64,000 nucleotides of DNA from JAGOEY01 sp017997515 (GCA_026314275.1 CP111109.1:2232001-2296000); one strand, 5' to 3'; shown: positions 34,688 to 42,658, counted from the stretch's first letter. The notes: generated by a model not told the origin, from the sequence alone. Numbers and translations are program-made.

Positions 34688-36655
34688 TCATGCTGCAGCC
34701 TTCACAGGGGCAAAGGTTTTTGCGTCGGATATCTTGAGGGTGGCGCTTACGCTGCCCGTGCGTCCGTCTTCAAACTTCACTGCGGTTTCGATGAACTGTT
34801 CTGTTTTGTCGCTGTACAGCGCATCCACCAGCGGTTGGTATTTCTCGGCGATAAAGCCGCGGCGGACCTTGTTGGTGCGGGTCAGCTCGCCGTCGTCGGC
34901 GTCCAGCTCCTTGTGCAGCACCAGGAAGCGGCTGACCTGGCTGCCCGCCAGCAGCGTGTCCACCGAGAGGTCGGCGTTGACCTTCTCCACACACTCGCGG
35001 ATGAGTTGGTACACCTCGGGTTTCTGTGCCAGATCGGTGTAGCCCGCATAAGGCAGGTTGCGGCGCTCGGCCCAGTTGCCCACGGCATCGAAGTCGATGT
35101 TCACCATCACACAGGCTTTTTCACGCTGGTCGCCGTAGGCCACCACCTCCTTGATGTGCGGGAAAAACTTGAGTTTGTTCTCCACATACTTGGGCGCAAA
35201 CATGGCGCCGTCGTTGCTGCCACCCTTGATGCGGCCCACGTCTTTCACGCGGTCGATGATCTTGAGGTGGCCGTGGGTATCGAGGAAGCCCGCGTCACTG
35301 GTGTGGTACCAGCCGTCAGCGGTCAGCACTTCGGCGGTAGCGGCCGGGTTCTTGTAATACTCTTTCAGCAGGCCGGGCGACTTCACCAGAATTTCGCCGT
35401 TGTCAGCGAGTTTGATCTCGACACCCCGGCAGGGCACCCCCACCGTGTCGGCGCGGGCCTGGTTGTCGGGCTGCAGGCAGACAAACACGGCGGTTTCGGT
35501 GGAGCCGTACAGCTGCTTGAGGTTGATGCCAATGGAGCGGTAGAACGTGAACAGGTCTGGGCCAATGGCCTCACCCGCCGTGTAGGCCACACGCACGCGG
35601 CTAAGCCCCAAATTGTTGCGCAGCGGGCCGTACACCAGAAGGTTGCCCAACGCGTACATCAGGCTGTTGCCCAGGCCAATGGGTTTGCTGTCCATGCGGT
35701 CGGGGCCCACACGCTGCGCCACATCCATGAAGGCCTTGAACATCTTGCGTTTGATGGCGCCTGCATCTTCCATGCGGATCATCACACTGGTCAGCAGGCC
35801 TTCAAACACGCGCGGTGGCGCAAAGTAATAGGTTGGGCCAATCTCTTTCAGGTCGATCATCACCGTGCCGGCGGACTCGGGGCAGTTCACCACATATCCA
35901 CAGGCCAGCCACTGTGAATAGCTGAAGATGTTCTGGCCAATCCAGGCCGGGGGCAGGTAAGCCAGCACTTCTTCGTTGCTGGTGAGTTTGTCGAATTCGG
36001 CACCCGCCTGGGCACGGTCAATCAGGCTGCTGTGGGTGTGCACCACCCCTTTCGGGTTGCCTGTGGTGCCGGACGTGAAAAACATCGCGGCCACATCGGT
36101 AGCGTGTGCTTTGGCAACCTCGTCCTTGAAGAAGGTGGGGTGGCTGGCCGCAAAACTCTGGCCCGCTGTGAGCAGCTCATCCAGCGCCGTTAAACCGGCT
36201 TCGTGGTAGTTGCGCAGGCCGCGTGGGTCGTCGTAGTAAATGTGGGCCAGTTGCGGGCAGCTTTCGCGCACCTCCAGCATCTTGTCGACCTGCTCCTGGT
36301 CTTCCACGAGGCAGAAACGCACCTCGGCATTGGTGATCGGGAACACACACTCTGCGGCCGCCGCGTCCTGGTACAGCGGCACGGGGATGGCCCCCAGCGC
36401 CTGCGCCGCCAGCATGGTGGCCGACAGGCGAGGGCGGTTGGTGCCGACGACGATCATGTGTTCACCCCGCTGCAGCCCGGCTTGGTGCAGGCCACAGGCC
36501 AGGTGTTCCACCAGCGTGGCCATGTCGGCCCAGCTGCGGGTTTGCCAGATGCCGTATTCCTTCTCGCGCATGGCGGGCGCACCGGGGCGCTCGGTGGCAT
36601 GTTTGAGCAGCAGCCGGGGGAACGTGCTGGCCTCTGCGGTCGCGGTGGTCTGCAT
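34688..36655 (-). CDS. AMP-dependent (long-chain) acyl-CoA synthetase
   Basis: 655 residues. P-loop-like AMFFTSGTTGNPKGVVHTHSS, LKQLYGSTETAVFVCLQ (A5), DGWYHTSDAGFLDTHGHLKIIDRVKD (A7/A8) and a C-terminal lid domain. Member of the FadD15-like branch found upstream of liv genes in Burkholderiales. It activates the acid presumed to be imported by the adjacent Liv transporter (inference). Divergent from a Crp/Fnr-family regulator. Confidence 0.94.
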   Translation of the reverse strand: MQTTATAEASTFPRLLLKHATERPGAPAMREKEYGIWQTRSWADMATLVEHLACGLHQAGLQRGEHMIVVGTNRPRLSATMLAAQALGAIPVPLYQDAAAAECVFPITNAEVRFCLVEDQEQVDKMLEVRESCPQLAHIYYDDPRGLRNYHEAGLTALDELLTAGQSFAASHPTFFKDEVAKAHATDVAAMFFTSGTTGNPKGVVHTHSSLIDRAQAGAEFDKLTSNEEVLAYLPPAWIGQNIFSYSQWLACGYVVNCPESAGTVMIDLKEIGPTYYFAPPRVFEGLLTSVMIRMEDAGAIKRKMFKAFMDVAQRVGPDRMDSKPIGLGNSLMYALGNLLVYGPLRNNLGLSRVRVAYTAGEAIGPDLFTFYRSIGINLKQLYGSTETAVFVCLQPDNQARADTVGVPCRGVEIKLADNGEILVKSPGLLKEYYKNPAATAEVLTADGWYHTSDAGFLDTHGHLKIIDRVKDVGRIKGGSNDGAMFAPKYVENKLKFFPHIKEVVAYGDQREKACVMVNIDFDAVGNWAERRNLPYAGYTDLAQKPEVYQLIRECVEKVNADLSVDTLLAGSQVSRFLVLHKELDADDGELTRTNKVRRGFIAEKYQPLVDALYSDKTEQFIETAVKFEDGRTGSVSATLKISDAKTFAPVKAAA

Positions 36656-36684
36656 TAAAAAAGTCCTTGTCTCCGGGGCAGTGA

Positions 36685-36786
36685 TTCCAATTCCAGATCA
36701 ATCCGAATATGTCGTTGCTTCGCCTTGCCGTGCTAGAGCACTGTCTGCGGCTTCGCGCCTAATCTCGTACTGATCTGGAAATGGAA
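36685..36786. repeat. Inverted-repeat-bounded intergenic element
   Basis: Sixteen-bp arms TTCCAATTCCAGATCA (36685-36700) and TGATCTGGAAATGGAA (36771-36786) match at 15 of 16 positions around a 70-nt centre, which itself has GTGCTAGAGCAC. It lies upstream of the acyl-CoA synthetase. Could be a small palindromic repeat element. Confidence 0.6.
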
Positions 36787-36787
36787 T

Positions 36788-36804
36788 GTGGTCACAGTGA
36801 CCAC
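36788..36804. promoter_or_regulatory. Perfect 17-bp palindrome in the synthetase-regulator gap
   Basis: GTGGTCAC-A-GTGACCAC, 8-bp perfect arms around one base. Positioned between divergent promoters, it is a candidate regulator site, perhaps for the Crp/Fnr protein encoded at 36924. Confidence 0.6.
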
Positions 36805-36851
36805 CTGCCGTGTGTGTATAGGGCGAATGTAGGATGTGGTTTGACGCCATG

Positions 36852-36869
36852 TTGTCGTTATGACGACAA
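36852..36869. promoter_or_regulatory. Perfect 18-bp dyad upstream of the Crp/Fnr gene
   Basis: TTGTCGT-TATG-ACGACAA. Seven-bp perfect arms with a 4-bp spacer, the geometry of Crp/Fnr sites (compare TTGATN4ATCAA). About 55 bp before the regulator start. Candidate operator for that regulator. Confidence 0.65.
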
Positions 36870-36923
36870 TTTAGGGGTCACCCCTCCCCGGGACTTTCCC
36901 GCATACGTTTTGGAATCCATACG

Positions 36924-37649
36924 TTGGCCACCGATCTATCACTTCACCAGCGCCGCCGCGCGCCCACCGCCGAGGAGCTGGCGGGTGTGCCCTGGCTTGC
37001 CTTGCTGCTGCCGACGGAGCTTGACCGCGCGCTGGACGGTTTGCAGGTCGGCGACGCCCTGCCAGGCGACTATGTCTGCCGCATTGGCAAGCCGGTGACA
37101 TACTGGTTTGGTGTGGTGGAAGGCCTGCTCAAGATGAGCAGTGACAACGCCCAGGGCCAGACCATGACCTTCACCGGCGTGCCGCCCGGCGGCTGGTTTG
37201 GAGAAGGCACCGCACTCAAACGCGAGCCCTACCGCTACAACATCCAGGCGCTGCGCAAAAGTGTGGTGGCGGGGCTGCCGGTGGACACTTTCCATTGGTT
37301 GTTGGACCACTCCATCGGCTTCAACCGCTTTGTGATGAACCAGCTCAACGAGCGGCTCGGCCAGTTCATCGCTGCACGCGAGATTGACCGTATGAACAAC
37401 CCCGACGTGCGGGTGGCCCGCAGCCTGGCTGCGCTGTTCAACCCGGTGCTGTACCCTGGCGTGGGCGAGGTGTTGCGTATCACGCAGCAGGAGCTGGCTT
37501 ACCTGGTGGGACTGTCGCGCCAGCGGGTGAATGAGGCGCTGTCAGCGCTCGAGGCCGAAGGCACCATCCGCATCGAATACGGTGGCTTGCGGGTGCTGGA
37601 TCTGCAGGCGCTGCGGTCCAGTGTTTTTATGCATAAAAATGACCTCTAG
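36924..37649 (+). CDS. Crp/Fnr family transcriptional regulator
   Basis: 241 residues from TTG 36924; no better ATG is in frame upstream. N-terminal cyclic-nucleotide-binding-like beta roll (GDYVCRIGKPVTYWFGVVEGLLKMSSDN, PPGGWFGEGTALKREPYRYNIQAL), long dimer helix, and HTH ITQQELAYLVGLSRQRVNEALSALEAEG. It lacks the FNR cysteines, so it is not an Fe-S oxygen sensor. Divergent from the acyl-CoA synthetase/liv operon and probably its regulator. The stop TAG lies inside a family A repeat, so the last few codons come from the repeat. Confidence 0.92.
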   Translation: MATDLSLHQRRRAPTAEELAGVPWLALLLPTELDRALDGLQVGDALPGDYVCRIGKPVTYWFGVVEGLLKMSSDNAQGQTMTFTGVPPGGWFGEGTALKREPYRYNIQALRKSVVAGLPVDTFHWLLDHSIGFNRFVMNQLNERLGQFIAAREIDRMNNPDVRVARSLAALFNPVLYPGVGEVLRITQQELAYLVGLSRQRVNEALSALEAEGTIRIEYGGLRVLDLQALRSSVFMHKNDL

Positions 37650-37686
37650 CGCACAGCTGGTGAGCGTATACAGCTATCAAGTTTTT
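37634..37686 (+). repeat. Dispersed repeat family A, copy 4
   Basis: AAAAATGACCTCTAGCGC...CAGCTATCAA matches the family core. It overlaps the 3' end of the Crp/Fnr gene. Confidence 0.7.
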
Positions 37687-37749
37687 GGTTTTTGGCGTTC
37701 TCTGGTGACCCGTCGGTGCGGCCCCCGCGTTATCCCTCTGATTTTTAAG

Positions 37750-37810
37750 CGAAAATGCCACTTTGCGTACATTGGGTGTGCGCAAGCAGCTATTAAATAT
37801 GTAGCAAAAA
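37750..37810 (+). repeat. Dispersed repeat family A, copy 5
   Basis: GCGAAAATGCCACTTTGCG, a spacer, GTGCGCAAGCAGCTAT and ATGTAGCAAAAA. Tandem with copy 4, about 65 bp away, in the gap before the pseudouridine synthase gene. Confidence 0.7.
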
Positions 37811-37885
37811 ACGCAGATGCAACGCCCGCGCAGCGCTAGGCATCTGTTTATTCGTCCCCTTTTCACCGCATTTGCCGACCACCCC

Positions 37886-38725
37886 ATGTCCCAGCCACCC
37901 GATTCATCCAAGCCTCCCGCCCGTTTTGTGCGCGCCCCCCGTCCCGCGTCGGCCCCTGCGCTGGGCTCCAGTGGCACCCAGCGGCTGAACAAACGTATGG
38001 CCGACCTGGGCATGTGTTCGCGCCGCGAGGCCGACAGCTGGATCGAGAAAGGCTGGGTCAAGGTCAACGGTGCATTGGCCCCGATGGGTTTGCAGGTCAC
38101 ATCCGCCGACCAGATCGAGGTGGACCCCGCAGCACGCGGGCAGCAGGCTAACCAGGTCACCATCCTGATGAACAAACCCATGGGTTTTGTGAGCGGCCAG
38201 GCCGAGGACGGCCACGAGCCGGCTGTATCCCTGTTCACCGCCAACAACCGCTGGCGTGACGACAACGCCCGGTTCTTCTTTCACCCGTCCCAGCTGCGCG
38301 GTCTGGCCCCGGCCGGGCGGCTCGACATCGACTCCATCGGCCTGCTGGTGCTGACGCAGGACGGCCGCGTGGCGCGCCAGCTGATCGGCGAAGACTCGGA
38401 GGTCGAAAAGGAGTACCTGGTGCGGGTGAGCATGGGTGACATCACTACCAACGTGCAGGCCGCTTGCCCGCCGTCCCAAATCGCTCGCCTGCGCCACGGC
38501 CTGCTGCTCGACGACAAGCCGCTGCTGCCAGCCGAGGTGGAGTGGCAAAACCCCGAGCAACTGCGTTTTGTGCTGCGCGAGGGCAAAAAGCGCCAGATCC
38601 GCCGCATGTGTGAACAGGTCGGCCTGAAAGTGGTGGGCCTCAAGCGCATCCGCATCGGGCGGGTGGTGCTAGGCAACCTGCCGATTGGTGCCTGGCGGTA
38701 TCTGGGGCCGCACGAGCAGTTTTGA
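37886..38725 (+). CDS. RsuA/RluF-type 23S rRNA pseudouridine synthase
   Basis: 279 residues from ATG 37886 (MSQPPDSSKP); upstream codons overlap the repeat region. S4 RNA-binding domain (RLNKRMADLGMCSRREADSWIEKGWVKVNG) then the catalytic block APAGRLDIDSIGLLVLTQDG with the active Asp, and EGKKRQIRRMCEQVGLKVVGLKRIRIG near the end. Closest in layout to RluF (U2604), though RluB/E or RsuA are not fully excluded. Confidence 0.92.
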   Translation: MSQPPDSSKPPARFVRAPRPASAPALGSSGTQRLNKRMADLGMCSRREADSWIEKGWVKVNGALAPMGLQVTSADQIEVDPAARGQQANQVTILMNKPMGFVSGQAEDGHEPAVSLFTANNRWRDDNARFFFHPSQLRGLAPAGRLDIDSIGLLVLTQDGRVARQLIGEDSEVEKEYLVRVSMGDITTNVQAACPPSQIARLRHGLLLDDKPLLPAEVEWQNPEQLRFVLREGKKRQIRRMCEQVGLKVVGLKRIRIGRVVLGNLPIGAWRYLGPHEQF

Positions 38726-38775
38726 GGCGCGGCAAGGCGGGAGAGGCCGCGTGGGTGTGAACCCCGATAATCCCC

Positions 38776-38800
38776 CTTGAAGCTTTGCCAAGCGCCCCTA
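38776..38800 (+). promoter_or_regulatory. Sigma-32-type heat-shock promoter of htpG
   Basis: CTTGAA (38776-38781), 13-bp spacer, CCCCTA (38795-38800), close to the sigma32 consensus CTTGAA-N13-17-CCCCAT. About 54 bp upstream of the htpG start. Confidence 0.75.
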
Positions 38801-38814
38801 ACTCAGGGGCGTTT
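38793..38814 (+). terminator. Hairpin overlapping the htpG promoter
   Basis: CGCCCCT-AACTC-AGGGGCG followed by TTTCCTTTTGC. It may end the upstream pseudouridine synthase transcript; it also contains the -10 of the sigma32-type promoter and would sit at the very 5' end of the htpG message. Confidence 0.65.
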
Positions 38815-38853
38815 CCTTTTGCTGTTTTTCATTCCCCAACATACCGGTTCACC

Positions 38854-40812
38854 ATGAGCAAACAAACCCTTTCCTTCCAGGCTGAAGTGGCGCAGCTGCT
38901 GCACCTGGTCACCCATGCGCTGTATTCCAACAAGGAAATCTTCCTGCGCGAGCTGATCTCCAACGCCTCCGACGCGTGTGACAAGCTGCGGTTTGAGGCG
39001 CTGAACAACAGTGCCTTGCTGGAGGATGCCCCTAACCTGGAAGTGCGTGTGTCCTTCGACAAGGCCGCCCGCACGTTGACCATTGCCGACAACGGTATTG
39101 GCCTGAGCGAGCAGGAAGCCATCGACAACCTCGGCACCATCGCCAAGAGTGGCACCAAGGATTTTGTGAGTAAGCTCTCCGGCGACCAGAAGGCCGACGC
39201 ACAGCTCATCGGCCAGTTTGGGGTGGGCTTTTACTCGGGTTTTATCGTGGCCGACAAGATCAGCGTCGAGTCGCGCCGTGCGGGCCTGCCTGCCGAGCAA
39301 GGTGTACGCTGGACCAGCGGTGGCGCAGGCGACTTTGAGGTGGAAGCGATCACCCGCGCCCAGCGTGGCACCAGCATTACGCTGCACCTGCGCGAGGATG
39401 CCGAGGACTACCTGAACCTGTGGAAGCTCAAGTCCATCATCAGCAAATACGCCGACCACATTTCGCTGCCCATCCTGATGGAAAAGGAAGAGTGGAAAGA
39501 CGGCGAAAACGACCAGCCCGGTGACATGGTCAAGACCGGCGAATGGGAGGCTGTCAACCAGGCCAGCGCACTTTGGACGCGCCCCAAGAAAGACATCAGC
39601 GACGAACAGTACGCCGAGTTCTACAAGGCCATCAGCCACGACCACGAGGCCCCACTCACCTGGAGCCACAACCGCGTTGAGGGCAGCACCGAATACACCC
39701 AGCTGCTCTACATCCCGGCCAAAGCCCCGTTCGATCTGTGGAACCGCGAGAAGAGTGCGGGTGTCAAGCTTTACGTCAAACGCGTGTTCATCATGGACGA
39801 CGCCGAGGCGCTGCTGCCCACCTATCTGCGTTTTGTGAAGGGTGTGATCGACTCCAGCGACCTGCCGCTCAACGTGAGCCGCGAGTTGCTGCAGGAAAGC
39901 CGCGACGTGCGCGCCATCCGCGACGGCTCGACCAAACGCGTGCTGGGCATGCTGGAGCAACTGGCCAAGAACGACAAGCCCGAAGCCGTGGTGGCAGACG
40001 GTGTGACCGATGTGGTAGACAAGGCCGACGCGGCCGAGGTGGACACCAGTCAGCACGGTAAATACGCGCAGTTCTACGCCGAGTTTGGTGCGGTGATCAA
40101 GGAAGGCCTGGGCGAAGACCACGCCAACCGCGACCGCCTGGCCAAACTTCTGCGCTACGCGTCCACCCAGTCAGATACAGCCACCGTCAGTTTTGCCGAC
40201 TACAAGGCACGGATGAAAGAAGGCCAGGACGCCATCTACTACATCACCGCCGACACCCTGGCCGCTGCCAAAAACAGCCCGCAGCTCGAAGTCTTCAAGA
40301 AGAAGGGCATTGAGGTGCTGCTGATGACCGACCGTGTGGACGAGTGGTCGCTGAACTACCTGAACGAATTTGACGGCACCCCGCTGCAGTCCGTGGCCAA
40401 GGGCGCGGTGGACCTGGGCAAGCTGCAGGACGAAGCCGAAAAGAAGGCCGCCGAAGAAGCCGCCGAAACCTTCAAACCGCTGCTGGAGAAACTCAAAGCA
40501 GCCTTGGCCGACAAGGCCAGCGACGTGCGTATCACCACCCGGCTGGTGGACTCTCCCGCTTGCCTGGTGGTGCAGGACGACGGTATGTCCACGCAACTGG
40601 CGCGTATGCTGAAGCAGGCGGGCCAGAGCGCACCGGAAGTCAAACCGGTGCTGGAAGTCAACGCCGAGCATCCGCTGATCCAGAAGCTCGAAGGCTCCGC
40701 CCATTTCGACGACCTCGCCCACATCGTGTTTGACCAGGCGCTGCTGGCCGAAGGTGGTTTGCCCGCTGACCCTGCCGCCTATGTGCGCCGGGTGAATGCG
40801 CTGCTCGTGTAA
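38854..40812 (+). CDS. htpG: Molecular chaperone HtpG (Hsp90)
   Basis: 652 residues from ATG 38854 (MSKQTLSFQAEVAQLLHLVTHALYSNKEIFLRELISNASDA is the canonical start). GHKL ATPase motifs are present: NASDACDKLRFE, DNGIGLSEQEAIDNLGTIAKSGT and GQFGVGFYSGF; the middle domain has the catalytic Arg loop LPLNVSREL-QESRDVRAIRD. ATP-dependent cytosolic chaperone, somewhat longer than E. coli HtpG (624 aa). Confidence 0.98.
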   Translation: MSKQTLSFQAEVAQLLHLVTHALYSNKEIFLRELISNASDACDKLRFEALNNSALLEDAPNLEVRVSFDKAARTLTIADNGIGLSEQEAIDNLGTIAKSGTKDFVSKLSGDQKADAQLIGQFGVGFYSGFIVADKISVESRRAGLPAEQGVRWTSGGAGDFEVEAITRAQRGTSITLHLREDAEDYLNLWKLKSIISKYADHISLPILMEKEEWKDGENDQPGDMVKTGEWEAVNQASALWTRPKKDISDEQYAEFYKAISHDHEAPLTWSHNRVEGSTEYTQLLYIPAKAPFDLWNREKSAGVKLYVKRVFIMDDAEALLPTYLRFVKGVIDSSDLPLNVSRELLQESRDVRAIRDGSTKRVLGMLEQLAKNDKPEAVVADGVTDVVDKADAAEVDTSQHGKYAQFYAEFGAVIKEGLGEDHANRDRLAKLLRYASTQSDTATVSFADYKARMKEGQDAIYYITADTLAAAKNSPQLEVFKKKGIEVLLMTDRVDEWSLNYLNEFDGTPLQSVAKGAVDLGKLQDEAEKKAAEEAAETFKPLLEKLKAALADKASDVRITTRLVDSPACLVVQDDGMSTQLARMLKQAGQSAPEVKPVLEVNAEHPLIQKLEGSAHFDDLAHIVFDQALLAEGGLPADPAAYVRRVNALLV

Positions 40813-40837
40813 AAAAAGCAGTAACCCCCTCCATGGC

Positions 40838-40874
40838 AAGGGCCGTGCATTTGTATACAGATGCACGGCCCTTT
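40838..40874 (+). terminator. Terminator after htpG
   Basis: Perfect 13-bp stem AAGGGCCGTGCAT/ATGCACGGCCCTT with a 10-nt loop, followed by TGTCTGT. A run of A precedes it, so it resembles a bidirectional terminator. Confidence 0.8.
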
Positions 40875-40883
40875 GTCTGTAGC

Positions 40884-41297
40884 ATGGCGTTTATGTACGC
40901 CCCCAAACTCTCCTCCAAGCCTTTTCTCTCTGCGGCCATCGCCGCCTGCGCCTTGCTTACGGGTTGTGGGTCGGTGGGGGTGGGGATTGGTGTTCCGCTC
41001 TTCCCCGGTGTGTCGATCGGTGTGGGCGTGGGCAGCGGTGGCGTGTATGGCGGTGTTGCGGCAGGCGCGGGGCCGGTGGGCGTTGGTGTGGGTGTCAACT
41101 CCCAAGGCCAGGTGCTGGGCAGCGCGGGCGTGGGTGTCAGTACGGGGGTGGGGGGTAACGCCAGCGTGGGCGTCGGTGTAGGCACCAGCACCGTGTTACA
41201 CGACCCGAACCCGCCGGGAACCATTGGGCCCATGCCCTGGTGGGCGCATCCCGCCGAGGTGCCGCCGGTGGATTCGCAGGTGGACTACTGGCGCTGA
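40884..41297 (+). CDS. Gly/Val-rich predicted lipoprotein
   Basis: 137 residues from ATG 40884 (ATG 40893 also possible). Lipobox ALLTGCGS follows a hydrophobic signal. The mature part is built from alternating Gly and Val, for example GVGIGVPLFPGVSIGVGVG, GPVGVGVGVNSQ and ASVGVGVGTST, with an almost two-residue period, then a Pro/Trp-rich tail (PMPWWAHPAEVPPVDSQVDYW). Small residues at every other position could make extended beta strands. No function recognised; an outer-membrane or periplasmic surface role is inferred. Confidence 0.8.
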   Translation: MAFMYAPKLSSKPFLSAAIAACALLTGCGSVGVGIGVPLFPGVSIGVGVGSGGVYGGVAAGAGPVGVGVGVNSQGQVLGSAGVGVSTGVGGNASVGVGVGTSTVLHDPNPPGTIGPMPWWAHPAEVPPVDSQVDYWR

Positions 41298-41303
41298 AAA
41301 TTC

Positions 41304-41414
41304 TCAGCAGAACACCAGCGCCAGCCAGGCTGGGTCTTCCAGCACATTGAGTTGCACATAGGTGGCGCTGCGGTACGCCCAGTACTGCAACTGCAACCAG
41401 GCTGTGCCATCCAT
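41304..41414 (-). CDS. Possible 36-aa protein overlapping the srkA stop
   Basis: ATG 41414 shares its A with the srkA TGA (TGATGG), and the frame is open for 36 codons to TGA 41304. The peptide is rich in aromatic residues: MDGTAWLQLQYWAYRSATY then VQLNVLEDPAWLALVFC. The TGATG junction is a common re-initiation arrangement. Too short to be sure; composition does not look random. Confidence 0.5.
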   Translation of the reverse strand: MDGTAWLQLQYWAYRSATYVQLNVLEDPAWLALVFC

Positions 41415-42460
41415 CAGCACCACAGCGGTTCCTCTGCCATGGCTTCACACTGCTCTTCCAGCATGTGCACCTGGCCGTGCCAGTAGTCGCTGCTGCCAAA
41501 CCACGGGAAGTTGATCGGGAAGATCGGGTCTTCCCAGCGGCGGGCCAGCCAGGCGCTGTAGTGCACCAGGCGCAAGGTGCGCAGCGGCTCGATCAGGGCC
41601 AGCTCGCGCCGGTCAAAGCTGCGGAACTGTTCGTAGCCGTCCACCAGCGCCCCAAGCTGGCGGGTGCGCTGGGCGCGGTCGCCCGACAGCAGCATCCACA
41701 GGTCTTGTACGGCGGGGCCGGTGCGGGCGTCGTCCAGGTCTACAAAGTGCGGGCCACCACCGGGCTGGTCGGTGGGGGTCCACAACACGTTGCCGGGGTG
41801 GCAGTCGCCATGCAGGCGTAATGTCTTGATTTCAGAGTCTTTTGGTGCTCCCGCGCCCGTTGGAAGAGCGCTGGCAGCTATCAAATTAAGAGCTTTTTCG
41901 CAGGTGCTGCGCCAGGCGCTTTGTACGTCCAGCGGCACCATGTCGTGGCCCAGCAGCCACTCCAGGGAGTCCGTGCCGAAGGTCTGCAGGTTCAGCGCAG
42001 GCCGGTGGATGAAGGACTGGGCTGCGCCCACGGTGTGGATACGCGCCAGAAAACGGCCAATCCATTCCAGCACCTCGAAGTCGTCCAGCTCCGGCGCCCG
42101 CCCGCCCCGGCTGGGGCTGACCGAAAACGCAAAACCACCGTGGTGGTGCAGGGTGCTGCCGTTCAGTTCCAGCGCACCCACGGCAGGCACTTCGGCGGCC
42201 ATCAGCTCGGTGGCAAAGCTGTGTTCTTCCAGGATCTGGGCGTCGCTCCAGCGGCCAGGCCGGTAGAACTTGGCCACCACCATGCGGCCGTCCTCCAGCC
42301 GCACCTGGTAGACCCGGTTTTCGTAGGAGCTCAGGGCCAGCAGGCGGCCGTCGCCAAACAGGCCGACGCTGGCGAGTGCATCCAGCACAGCGTCGGGGGT
42401 GAGTGATTCATACGGGTGGTGCAGCGAGGGGGTTGGGGTGAGGGGAGAGGCTGCATTCAT
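41414..42460 (-). CDS. srkA: Serine/threonine protein kinase SrkA (RdoA/YihE)
   Basis: 348 residues from ATG 42460. Aminoglycoside phosphotransferase-like kinase: SSYENRVYQVRLEDGRMVVAKFYRPGRW (ATP lysine region), LRLHGDCHPGNVLWT (catalytic Asp and Asn) and FVDLDDARTGPAVQDLWMLLSG (metal-binding DLDD). Stress-response kinase of the Cpx-linked YihE type. About 20 residues longer than E. coli SrkA (328 aa); residues 190-207, ALNLIAASALPTGAGAPK, just before the catalytic loop, are encoded by a family A repeat. An open frame continues upstream to 43852, antisense to mscS, and is not coding. Confidence 0.95.
   Translation of the reverse strand: MNAASPLTPTPSLHHPYESLTPDAVLDALASVGLFGDGRLLALSSYENRVYQVRLEDGRMVVAKFYRPGRWSDAQILEEHSFATELMAAEVPAVGALELNGSTLHHHGGFAFSVSPSRGGRAPELDDFEVLEWIGRFLARIHTVGAAQSFIHRPALNLQTFGTDSLEWLLGHDMVPLDVQSAWRSTCEKALNLIAASALPTGAGAPKDSEIKTLRLHGDCHPGNVLWTPTDQPGGGPHFVDLDDARTGPAVQDLWMLLSGDRAQRTRQLGALVDGYEQFRSFDRRELALIEPLRTLRLVHYSAWLARRWEDPIFPINFPWFGSSDYWHGQVHMLEEQCEAMAEEPLWC
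41840..41893 (+). repeat. Dispersed repeat family A, copy 6, inside srkA
   Basis: TTTTGGTGCTCCCGCGC...GAGCGCTGGCAGCTATCAAATTAAGAGC aligns with the family core. Fifty-four bases, exactly 18 codons of srkA, so the kinase frame is kept. Confidence 0.7.
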
Positions 42461-42532
42461 GCGGGGATTGTGACGGCAAGAACCGCCTCTCCGCTGTGTA
42501 TCTATTCGTGTTCTGCCGACTATGATCTTGGC

Positions 42533-42658
42533 ATGAGGGCATTGTTCACTTTGATTTCCAGTCTGCGGCATCTGCTGATGGGCTGCATACTGCTTGGTAT
42601 TTTGGCCACCGGTGTGCTGGCCGCAACCCCCGGACGCTTCAGCGAGTCGGTGCTGTAA
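42533..42658 (+). pseudogene. Detached signal-peptide exon of the MscS gene, ended by an in-frame stop
   Basis: From ATG 42533 the frame encodes MRALFTLISSLRHLLMGC then ILLGILATGVLAATPGRF, a typical cleaved signal sequence, and ends with TAA at 42656-42658. The MscS frame resumes in the very same phase with GTG 42659. Homologous MscS proteins carry such a signal directly before the VANQ...IV-LRGTY segment, so the stop looks like a nonsense mutation (or sequence error). Confidence 0.7.
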
